From JAFGSZ01 sp964492185 (GTDB lineage Bacteria; Bacteroidota; Bacteroidia; Bacteroidales; UBA10428): a DNA stretch of 12,755 nucleotides. The DNA is taken from NCBI GenBank assembly GCA_964492185.1, contig CAZBJH010000102.1:1-12755 (forward strand), written 5' to 3'. How positions within the stretch are numbered: position 1 is the stretch's first letter; every line of letters begins with the position of its first letter. The notes under the pieces are model-generated. The model saw nothing but the letters and a program-made list of their open reading frames with translations. It made no database searches and was not told the origin of the DNA. The position numbers and the translations under genes were made by a program. Shown here piece after piece: positions 1 to 6,782 of the stretch.

Positions 1-1526
1 ATTATTATCGGAGAAGCCCCTTTAAGCAGGTTATAAACCAACAAATCATTAAAGTCAGCAAGATCCTTTTCATATATTGATACTACATTACCATCACTGT
101 ATGACAGCGCGATTTCATTGTCCTTTAAGATGCTGTCGTTTAAATTGATTACCAATTGATTTGTATCACCTAAAACAACACTATCGATCATTACGACCTG
201 GTTATCAACTCTTACTGTGAAGCCATCAAAGTAATTTGAGTCCACGATTGACTGACTCAGGATAACCTGTATTTGCTTTGGATTATTATCAGTTACAGAA
301 GCATAATCCAATTCCGGGGTTCCGTCATCAGGACCGTCCTTGGTGTATGATGGCAGCCATGTGAAATAGGATTGTGTGCCCTCATGCGAACCTAAAGGAC
401 AATCAGCCGGAGGTAATGTAGTAAGGTTGGCAAGATGGTCACCCAGAAAGCCGACTAAATATGATACGTTGCCCTGATTATCCATAGCATTCCTGACAGC
501 GTTGCCAAAGCCTGCAGTTGTTCCGTTGAACAGGTCGTCGTAGCCTCCCGGTTCATTCGGAAACCACATCATTTCCGTGATGATCATAGGCCACAGGTCC
601 GCGGCAGGCTTGTAGTTCGAGTTCCACAGGTTTTGCACTGCTGTAGCGTTGTTGTGTACGCCGCCATACGCAGGATAAAAATGGGCTGCAACACCAATAT
701 TGGAACCAGAGAAGGGGTATTGGGCCCAGCCATGAGGTTCACCCTGCCAGCCCAAAGTAGGAACCCATATGATGTTATTCGCACCCGTGTTCCGGATCGT
801 ATCTATGATAGGTTGTGTCCAGTCCCGGAAGACCTGCCAAAAAGGTGCGCTGCCAAAGCCCCAATCACCCGCACCGAAGCTGGTTTCTATGGCTACCGGC
901 TCATTCATAAGCTCAAACATAATGTTGTCTGTATTTTTAACGCCCGGTGCGTTGGCTACCCTCTTCCAGAAGGCAAGCAAACGAGACTGGGTTCCCTGAC
1001 TCGCGTTCCTGGAACCGTCATTATCAACATTGACAACTATTGGCCCTGTTGCGCAAAGTACCAGGTAAAGACCACGCGACCTGAGATGATTGGCATATGG
1101 AATAACAAAGTTATTGATCCAGCCATCAAACTGTGTGGTATCGACCAGCCCTGATCCGCTTGTCCAACCACCGATCAGGTCGGTATTGACGCGAACGAAA
1201 CTGGCATACCATCCGTAATTCTGGCCATATTTTGGACTGGTGTCACTCATGACGGTTGCAGCGTCCCGTAAAAAATTTAACATGCCGGCAACGTTGTTTG
1301 TGTCAGTCCAGTTAGTCGGATTGCTGTACCGGTTTCCTTCGCCATTAAACCAAGTTTCCTCGGGCTGCATCCAACCGTGAAGCAATACATCATTTCCCGT
1401 GGGGTCTTTTAATTTATTTCCTTCGACATGCAATGGTGGTGTAGGCATACCCTGCCATGCAAAAATTTCAACAGGAATAATCCCGATTATAGTTAAAAAA
1501 ACCAATGATTTAAATATTTTTCGCAT
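1..1526 (-). CDS. Secreted GH5-type glycoside hydrolase (cellulase/mannanase-like), C-terminus cut by window edge
   Basis: The frame is open from ATG at 1526 to the window edge: 508 visible codons with no stop. The first ~23 residues form a signal peptide (Lys/Arg, then a hydrophobic stretch ending near IFAWQG), so the enzyme is exported. Residues ~28-395 look like a GH5 TIM barrel: VRVNTD with Arg112, FELMNEP with the presumed acid/base Glu209, AAHFYPAYGG with His282 and Tyr284, and IITEMMW with the presumed nucleophile Glu318. These match the conserved Arg, Asn-Glu, His-x-Tyr and Glu positions of clan GH-A. From ~405 a beta-rich domain follows (VTDNNPKQIQVILSQS, then EIALSYSDGNVVS), resembling the SwmB/Ig-like modules attached to Bacteroidota secreted enzymes. 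Any type IX sorting tail would lie beyond the edge. GH5 covers many beta-glucanases and beta-mannanases; the substrate cannot be fixed here. It follows the GH97 gene on the same strand after 279 bases. Confidence 0.85.
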   Translation of the reverse strand, partial: MRKIFKSLVFLTIIGIIPVEIFAWQGMPTPPLHVEGNKLKDPTGNDVLLHGWMQPEETWFNGEGNRYSNPTNWTDTNNVAGMLNFLRDAATVMSDTSPKYGQNYGWYASFVRVNTDLIGGWTSGSGLVDTTQFDGWINNFVIPYANHLRSRGLYLVLCATGPIVVNVDNDGSRNASQGTQSRLLAFWKRVANAPGVKNTDNIMFELMNEPVAIETSFGAGDWGFGSAPFWQVFRDWTQPIIDTIRNTGANNIIWVPTLGWQGEPHGWAQYPFSGSNIGVAAHFYPAYGGVHNNATAVQNLWNSNYKPAADLWPMIITEMMWFPNEPGGYDDLFNGTTAGFGNAVRNAMDNQGNVSYLVGFLGDHLANLTTLPPADCPLGSHEGTQSYFTWLPSYTKDGPDDGTPELDYASVTDNNPKQIQVILSQSIVDSNYFDGFTVRVDNQVVMIDSVVLGDTNQLVINLNDSILKDNEIALSYSDGNVVSIYEKDLADFNDLLVYNLLKGASPII

Positions 1527-1805
1527 AATTAATAAATTTAGTTTGTAGTTGCTTTATTATACTTTAACCAGCAATATTGGCTTCGCCGGGCTAAAGGTTC
1601 ATAAAAATGAATGAGAATTATTTAATATGTTGAAGAACAATAAAATAACAAATCAGAACCGTGAAATTTATTTTTCATTCATTTTAATAAATAATACAGG
1701 TTAAGGTCAGATCGAAAATTTTCCATTTCTCAATATACAGCTTGGCAAACAGTGAAAAACTGCTTATTAACGGTGCCGATAAAGCAAATTTAATTTTTAT
1801 GTGCT
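1527..1805. other. Intergenic spacer between GH97 and the left GH5 gene
   Basis: 279 AT-rich bases with no open frame that looks coding on either strand. The only inverted repeat I noticed is a four-base-pair CAGT/ACTG stem near 1750, too weak to call a terminator. No convincing Bacteroidota promoter (TTTG at -33 with TAnnTTTG at -7) was found upstream of the GH5 start, so I cannot say whether GH5 is read with GH97 or alone. A short G+C-richer patch at about 1580-1592 stands out but forms no stable hairpin. Confidence 0.5.
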
Positions 1806-3743
1806 TTATTTTGTTACGACAAAACCACCATTGGGTTGTATAGTAATTGTTATTTTTCCATCATTAGAAACTGCAATAGTTTTCATATATGTTTCTTTAT
1901 TCTGTTTGTCGTTGTACATAGCTACATTTTCTCCGGCTAGCATAGGGAGATCGAGTTTTACATCCATAGCAGATTTTTCAGCATTTACACCTGCCACATA
2001 CCATTTTTGCCCGTGACGGCGTGCAACAACGCAGTACTTGCCCGGGTAACCATCAATAAAAACAGTTTCATCCCATGTAGTGGGGATATTTCGCATAAAG
2101 TCCAATTCAAATTCTGGTAAATCCTTCAGATTGTTCGGGGTTAAAGCAAACATCTGTAAGGGATTTTGAAAGAGAATACCAGTGGCAAGCTGGAAAGCGT
2201 CTGTAGTCAGCCGTTTCTGTCCTTCCTTGTTCCCTTTATTTAGGAACTTGTTTAGGAATACACCACCAAATTCCATGCTGGCCACAGAATTTCGAATAAA
2301 CGGATGCAATGTTGCAAAGAACGCTTCTTGCTCGCGCACATGCTGTATGAAGACAAGCATTTCTGAGGCGAGAACGGCTTCGCAACCCACAAAATTGGGA
2401 AACATCCTTTCCCAGCCACGGGGTAGGGTAGCGCCGTGAAAAATAACCATCAGTCCGTAATCGTTGGCATCTGAAAGGATATCCTCGTATAAACGCATGG
2501 TTTCCTGTTTGTCTCCGCCGAGGAAATCAACTTTCAAACCTTTCACACCAACCTCCTGAAGCAACTTCATCTCCTGCTTACGCGCTATGGAAGTGTTCAT
2601 TTTATTCATTGGACCTTGAAATGCATCGTTGAACGAACCGTTAGAATTGTACCATAAGAATACGCCAACTTCTTTCGATCGGGCATAATTGACAAGTTCT
2701 TTCATCTTTTCGTAGCCAAGCCTGGTGTCCCACCATGCATCAATCAATATGTATTCAAAATTGAGGGAAGCTGCTAAATCGATATATTTTACCTGATCTT
2801 CAAAATTCATACTGTTGTCTTGCCAAACAATCCAACTCCAGGTGCTACGGCCATATTTATAGGCTTGAGACGGTTCATAAAGAGGATTAACTACATCCCA
2901 GGGAATGGTTGTTTCAACAATTGGTTTGAGTGTTTCGCCAACCGTAATTGTTCGCCACGGTGTGACACCGGGAAGACCAATTTGCGCACCAGTGCTACCG
3001 AAACCATTGTTCTGTTTTGGATTTGGGTATTCAACAGTGTAAACCCCGTCATTATATTTACTCAAATGGGAAGCACAGTACAAACTTCTTACCCCGGTCT
3101 CTGAAAGTAAAACCCATCCGTTATCACCTACGTGAAAAAGGCCGGGGAATACATACCCTTCAGGCGAAATCGTTTTCTCCCTTGGCACATCGGCCTCATA
3201 ACCACTTTCGTAGCTGGGAGAGGTGCGTGCAAAACCTTCCATAGGGTCCATCATCGGAGAGAGAAAAGTAGTGGTAAAGGAAGGGAATCGGAACCCGGTG
3301 ACTTCTTTCTCGACAACACAAGCCAACCTTTCTCCCCAGGTTGGTAATTCATATCGGAAGGCAATATCGTTATTGCTTACCTGAAATAAGACAGATATTT
3401 CCTTTTTCAGGGCATTTGTAAATGTACATTTCAATGTATTTGCCTTGTACTTGATATACGATTGCTTTATTTTATCCTGTATGTACTCTTTATCAACATT
3501 TCCGGTAGTTGATTCTACAAAACTCATGTTAGTACTAAAGTCACCTTCATTGGCAATAAGTCCGACAGGTGAGTTCTCAAGTATAGCTTTTCCTTTGTAT
3601 GTAACAGAATACATTGGCTTTCCATTTTCGACAGTTACTTTGACCATCAGGTTTCCATCGGGACTGGACACCGTCTCCGGATTCTGTGAAAACGCTGCTG
3701 TTGAAATCAGGATACAGCATAGAAAGCTTAATTTTCTCCTCAT
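1806..3743 (-). CDS. GH97 family glycoside hydrolase, retaining alpha-galactosidase-like type
   Basis: 645 residues from ATG at 3743 to TAA, close to the ~660 residues usual for GH97. A signal peptide (1-19, ending AAFSQ) sends it to the periplasm or beyond. Residues ~22-285 form the N-terminal beta-sandwich typical of GH97. The catalytic barrel starts near YGRSTWSWIVWQDNS (~297-311), followed by YILIDAWWD (331-339), VFLWYNSNG (361-369), GLKVDFLGGDKQE (402-414), MVIFHGATLPRGW (432-444) and MFPNFVGCEAVLASE (447-461). Asp406 in KVDF sits where retaining GH97 enzymes (the BT1871-type alpha-galactosidase) carry their nucleophile; inverting SusB-type enzymes lack it. Glu455 or Glu461 is the likely acid/base. 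A C-terminal beta domain ends at VVTK, with no type IX sorting signal. Retaining GH97 members include alpha-galactosidases and beta-L-arabinopyranosidases, so the exact sugar is inferred. The expected PMDYTP-like motif reads ASMEFGG (488-494), a divergence from the common form. Confidence 0.88.
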   Translation of the reverse strand: MRRKLSFLCCILISTAAFSQNPETVSSPDGNLMVKVTVENGKPMYSVTYKGKAILENSPVGLIANEGDFSTNMSFVESTTGNVDKEYIQDKIKQSYIKYKANTLKCTFTNALKKEISVLFQVSNNDIAFRYELPTWGERLACVVEKEVTGFRFPSFTTTFLSPMMDPMEGFARTSPSYESGYEADVPREKTISPEGYVFPGLFHVGDNGWVLLSETGVRSLYCASHLSKYNDGVYTVEYPNPKQNNGFGSTGAQIGLPGVTPWRTITVGETLKPIVETTIPWDVVNPLYEPSQAYKYGRSTWSWIVWQDNSMNFEDQVKYIDLAASLNFEYILIDAWWDTRLGYEKMKELVNYARSKEVGVFLWYNSNGSFNDAFQGPMNKMNTSIARKQEMKLLQEVGVKGLKVDFLGGDKQETMRLYEDILSDANDYGLMVIFHGATLPRGWERMFPNFVGCEAVLASEMLVFIQHVREQEAFFATLHPFIRNSVASMEFGGVFLNKFLNKGNKEGQKRLTTDAFQLATGILFQNPLQMFALTPNNLKDLPEFELDFMRNIPTTWDETVFIDGYPGKYCVVARRHGQKWYVAGVNAEKSAMDVKLDLPMLAGENVAMYNDKQNKETYMKTIAVSNDGKITITIQPNGGFVVTK

Positions 3744-4042
3744 ATTTTCAAATGTTTATTTGTTAAATTATCATGCGTCCAAATTGAACAGTTCCTATTC
3801 ACCTTCGTTAAAGATAGGCTTTTTATTTTATATTTATCCTTTCACATCAATTAATATTTTGGTAACTATACCCGGATTTCCATGTCATTGGATATCCAGC
3901 CAAATTCGAGATGAATAGGTGATAAGGAATGTCTTCATAAAAGTATTGAACTAAGATATTATATTCAACTTCACTATACACTGTAGCTTTTTGTTTTCTG
4001 TGCAATTGGTTCGTACAAGAATATCAGAATCAAATTGCCGGT
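3744..4042. other. Intergenic spacer between the envelope operon and GH97
   Basis: 299 AT-rich bases separating the last operon gene from the GH97 start. I see no RNA gene, no minus-strand coding frame, and no strong terminator for the operon. A 5-bp stem (CCTAT at 3794-3798 with ATAGG at 3814-3818, loop 15) followed by a T-rich tract on the plus strand is the only hairpin-like element. No gene reads in that direction. The length of the spacer suggests GH97 has its own promoter, but I could not locate one by motif. Confidence 0.5.
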
Positions 4043-5755
4043 CTACTCAACAGTAAATTTATATGTTCCAAAGGTTAACAAATCATTTTTATTGTTAATA
4101 CTTCTGATGAAAACAATATACTCACCTTTATCATCTGAGCTATAAAGAGAGATATTTATTGGGCTATTTTCAGTAACCCTGACATTTGGATTCCAGTACA
4201 AAAGGTTTCTTCTTTCCGGTAACCTCCGGTTATTTTCTGTTGAATTTTTTTCCGGAAAGACAAAATTATACTGAGAAAATAAATTAAAATTGAAAAACAT
4301 ACTATTACTATGAAGTTCAATACCTGCAAAATCACTATTCTTTGAATACACAGAGATCAGGCCATTGTACACTATATCCCTGACAATATAGGGTTTATCT
4401 ATGATATCTATTCGTTCAAACTCTTTTAAAGGTGTCTTCAATAATTTTTCCTGATTAACAATCGGGACATTATCTACTAATATAAGTGGATCTATATATG
4501 AAACTTCCTTTGGGGAACGTAATTTTAAATAGGGAATTTTTTTGTTATGTAAAACACTGAATTCAGAGATCAATTCAAAGAAAAATTCTTTCAGGTTAGG
4601 CAATTCTATATAATCTTTTGTTAAATAAACATTGGATGCACTTCCATAAAATGGTTCAGGTACGGTTTTAACGTTTTGCTGTTTGTAATTTTCTGAAAAT
4701 AATTCATTTAACTGCACATTAACAGCAAATTCCTTAACTAATTCTTCCTCTTTGCTATTTAACGAGAATTGAATAAAAGGCAGAATAACCGGGTTCTGAC
4801 AAAAGTCATTGTCAATCAATATTTCCGTTTCAATGTTTTCGCTGGTAATTGCTTCTATATAGAAATCCGTCTTACCATATATCGGAGGAATAGTAAAATA
4901 AAAAGTACCTTTTTCATTTGTCCTGTAGTTGGAAAAGTATTCATTACTTACCGGTATTGTGAGGTTCACCAATGTGTTTGATAAAGGATTTCGGGTATTC
5001 TTATCCAGAACTTTTCCAGTGATCGAAATACCTCTTATTTCAGGAAGATATATATCCGATCCGTTAATACCTGAAAATTTGTATATAATCTGGTTTGAAA
5101 TTGTATCTATACTTCCTTCCCTTACAACTGTAATGAATAGGTCTCCGATTTCTGATGATTTATTCAAAACATCAATATCGAGTGTAATTTTTTCTCTTTT
5201 TTTATATTTATTTTTTGGAGATGAACAAACAATCCCTTTTTTCATATTTATTTTCGAAGTGTTATCTACTAAATGAGTAAAGTTTTGATTGTTATCGGGC
5301 CCAATATCAGTGTCAGTTTTAAATAGATTAACGATTTTTACCCGGGTATAAACATATCCTTCTTCCGGGAAATTTCTCATCCATCTTGTATAAGCTCTTA
5401 CATAGTAAACACCTGACGGCAGATCTTTCGGGATTGCTATTTTACCGGAAACATTATTGGATAAAATTGCAAATTTTGCCTGTGCAATCTTGTCACCATT
5501 CCATCTGATCAGTTCAGTATATAAAACTTTGCTCCAATTAAACGGTTGCATTTGATCTATCCTGGTATAATTAGCAGTGAAATATATATTTTCATTTACA
5601 CAATATAGTGTCCTGTCCGTGTGCAGGGTGATTTGCTCGCCGGAAGTGGCAGGTAAATGTGATTTGCTAATAATAAGGCCATTCTCATTTTGAGAATAAC
5701 AAAATAAGGGAAACAGTACAAATATGATTTTTATTAACATTTGGTGTTTATTCAT
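4043..5755 (-). CDS. Exported MG2-domain (alpha-2-macroglobulin-like) protein with carboxypeptidase-regulatory and TonB-plug-like segments
   Basis: 570 residues. I place the start at ATG 5755; a longer frame can begin at TTG 5782, but that would overlap the upstream stop and put nine residues before a good signal peptide (MNKHQMLIKI to FCYSQ). Residues ~35-145 match an MG2 domain: ITLHTDRTLYCVNENIYF, then LPSGVYYVRAYTRW. Residues ~180-235 look like a second macroglobulin-type strand module. Residues ~241-310 form a carboxypeptidase-regulatory-like Ig fold (ISITGKVLDKNTRNPLSNT, then TNEKGTFYFTIP). Residues ~420-472 resemble part of a TonB receptor plug (DPLILVDNVPI, FERIDII, NGLISVYSK), but no beta-barrel follows. 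A last module at ~515-570 begins RRNLLYWNPNVRVTENS. There is no thioester motif, so protease trapping is unlikely. It is the last gene of the four-gene operon, its ATG 17 bases after the DUF4249 stop. The domains suggest an envelope binding partner of the receptor; function is unknown. Confidence 0.82.
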   Translation of the reverse strand: MNKHQMLIKIIFVLFPLFCYSQNENGLIISKSHLPATSGEQITLHTDRTLYCVNENIYFTANYTRIDQMQPFNWSKVLYTELIRWNGDKIAQAKFAILSNNVSGKIAIPKDLPSGVYYVRAYTRWMRNFPEEGYVYTRVKIVNLFKTDTDIGPDNNQNFTHLVDNTSKINMKKGIVCSSPKNKYKKREKITLDIDVLNKSSEIGDLFITVVREGSIDTISNQIIYKFSGINGSDIYLPEIRGISITGKVLDKNTRNPLSNTLVNLTIPVSNEYFSNYRTNEKGTFYFTIPPIYGKTDFYIEAITSENIETEILIDNDFCQNPVILPFIQFSLNSKEEELVKEFAVNVQLNELFSENYKQQNVKTVPEPFYGSASNVYLTKDYIELPNLKEFFFELISEFSVLHNKKIPYLKLRSPKEVSYIDPLILVDNVPIVNQEKLLKTPLKEFERIDIIDKPYIVRDIVYNGLISVYSKNSDFAGIELHSNSMFFNFNLFSQYNFVFPEKNSTENNRRLPERRNLLYWNPNVRVTENSPINISLYSSDDKGEYIVFIRSINNKNDLLTFGTYKFTVE

Positions 5756-5772
5756 TTTACTTATTATATTTA

Positions 5773-6780
5773 CTAATCCCAAAATTCAGGTTTTTCTAAA
5801 GTGCCGCCATGCATCCTGCAATCAAAGCATCTCGCAAGTGCAGTAATTTTAATATCAAAATAGGGATTCTCAATATAATAATAGATTGGATATGACGGTC
5901 CCCAGGGAAAAGCAGAAGGAGTTGTGTCTAATTCTTCCTTCGGACAATCATAAAAAATTTTATTTTCAAATGGACCATCATAATAAATCCGCTTTTCACT
6001 TTTCGTTGAAGTCCAGAAATATCCCAAAACTGTTTCATCCGGATTATTTACATTCACAATATTTGAAATGGTCTGGGCCGGTTGGGTTGTATATAATCCG
6101 CCGGACTCCTGAAGTTCCACTTTTTTTTGTTGCCAGTAATTAAATACACCCTCGGATAACGCGTATTGTTGCACATTAATACTATATTTTACCCTTAATT
6201 TTTCGGATTTCCCACTGACAAAATGCAATGGAATCTTTTCCTTGTCATTCCCGGACAGATTCANNNNNNNNNNNNNNNNNNNNNNNNNNNNNNNNNNNNN
6301 NNNNNNNNNNNNNNNNNNNNNNNNNNNNNNNNNNNNNNNNNNNNNNNNNNNNNNNNNNNNNNNTATTTCAGGGGTTGATTCATACCTTTCACCTTTCGGG
6401 GTCTCAATAATAAGCCTGTACGACCTGTTTATGACCAGCTTTTCATCATCAATTTTAGAAGTATAAACACCTTTTTCACCTTCCTCAAAAAGAAATTCGT
6501 TACCCTGATCGTCAACAACTTTTACCCGACAATTTTCGACTGCTATGAATTCTGATTCATTAATCGCTATAGACTTAGTGATATTAATACTTTGTGTTTC
6601 CCTGCCCTTTATGATGCTCCCGTCAACTGTAAGTAAATTAACATGTTCACTAACATCAGGACTGAAAGGATCTATACAGCAGGTCAGTAATAAAGATAAT
6701 ACCGGAAACATAAAAGACAATGTATTGATCGATTTTCCTTTACCTGTTATTTTTTTAACCACTCTTTGATTTTCATTCAT
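5773..6780 (-). CDS. DUF4249 family lipoprotein (interrupted by an assembly gap)
   Basis: ATG 6780 to TAG 5773. The N-terminus has a basic stretch, a hydrophobic segment and LLLTCC, a lipobox with Cys34 or Cys35 as the lipidation site, so the protein is membrane-anchored, probably in the outer membrane. The following region is typical DUF4249: LTVDGSIIKG, NCRVKVVDDQGNEF, GVYTSKI, SYRLIIETPKGERYES. The C-terminus has the family's cysteine pair and end, CFDCRMHGG, then KPEFWD. DUF4249 proteins are commonly encoded beside TonB-dependent receptors in Bacteroidota; no biochemical role is established. The 100-N gap at 6264-6363 sits mid-gene, so the true length and the frame across it are unknown, although both flanks encode DUF4249 in the same apparent frame. 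Its ATG overlaps the stop of the receptor gene by one base. Confidence 0.85.
   Translation of the reverse strand: MNENQRVVKKITGKGKSINTLSFMFPVLSLLLTCCIDPFSPDVSEHVNLLTVDGSIIKGRETQSINITKSIAINESEFIAVENCRVKVVDDQGNEFLFEEGEKGVYTSKIDDEKLVINRSYRLIIETPKGERYESTPEIXXXXXXXXXXXXXXXXXXXXXXXXXXXXXXXXXXNLSGNDKEKIPLHFVSGKSEKLRVKYSINVQQYALSEGVFNYWQQKKVELQESGGLYTTQPAQTISNIVNVNNPDETVLGYFWTSTKSEKRIYYDGPFENKIFYDCPKEELDTTPSAFPWGPSYPIYYYIENPYFDIKITALARCFDCRMHGGTLEKPEFWD
6264..6363. other. Scaffold gap (exactly 100 N)
   Basis: A run of exactly 100 undetermined bases inside the DUF4249 gene. A round 100 is the usual placeholder for a gap of unknown size, so distances across it and the residue count of the gene cannot be trusted. 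Both sides encode parts of the same family in the same order, which supports the join. Confidence 0.97.
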
Positions 6781-6782
6781 TA
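6778..6782 (-). promoter_or_regulatory. Stop-start overlap TAATG between receptor and DUF4249 genes
   Basis: On the minus strand the receptor stop TAA and the DUF4249 ATG share one A (TAATG). This arrangement usually means translational coupling, so the two proteins are probably made in linked amounts. No Shine-Dalgarno sequence is visible ahead of it, which is normal for Bacteroidota. Confidence 0.8.

Noticed and set aside
633..1154. 173-codon open frame on the plus strand
   Set aside because: It lies wholly antisense to the GH5 gene, whose frame has catalytic motifs, and its translation has no recognisable domain or signal.
1785..1792. TAAATTTG on the minus strand as a -7 promoter element for the left GH5 gene
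   Set aside because: No TTTG element at the expected spacing upstream, and it would imply a leader of about 250 bases; chance matches are common in AT-rich DNA.
3794..3830. Short hairpin plus T-rich tract resembling a plus-strand terminator
   Set aside because: Only five base pairs with a 15-base loop, and no plus-strand gene precedes it.
3445..3918. 157-codon open frame on the plus strand crossing the GH97 start
   Set aside because: Mostly antisense to the GH97 N-terminus, low-complexity hydrophobic translation, no family resemblance.
5756..5782. TTG at 5782 as the start of the MG2 protein
   Set aside because: It would overlap the DUF4249 stop and put nine residues before a well-formed signal peptide; ATG 5755 fits better.
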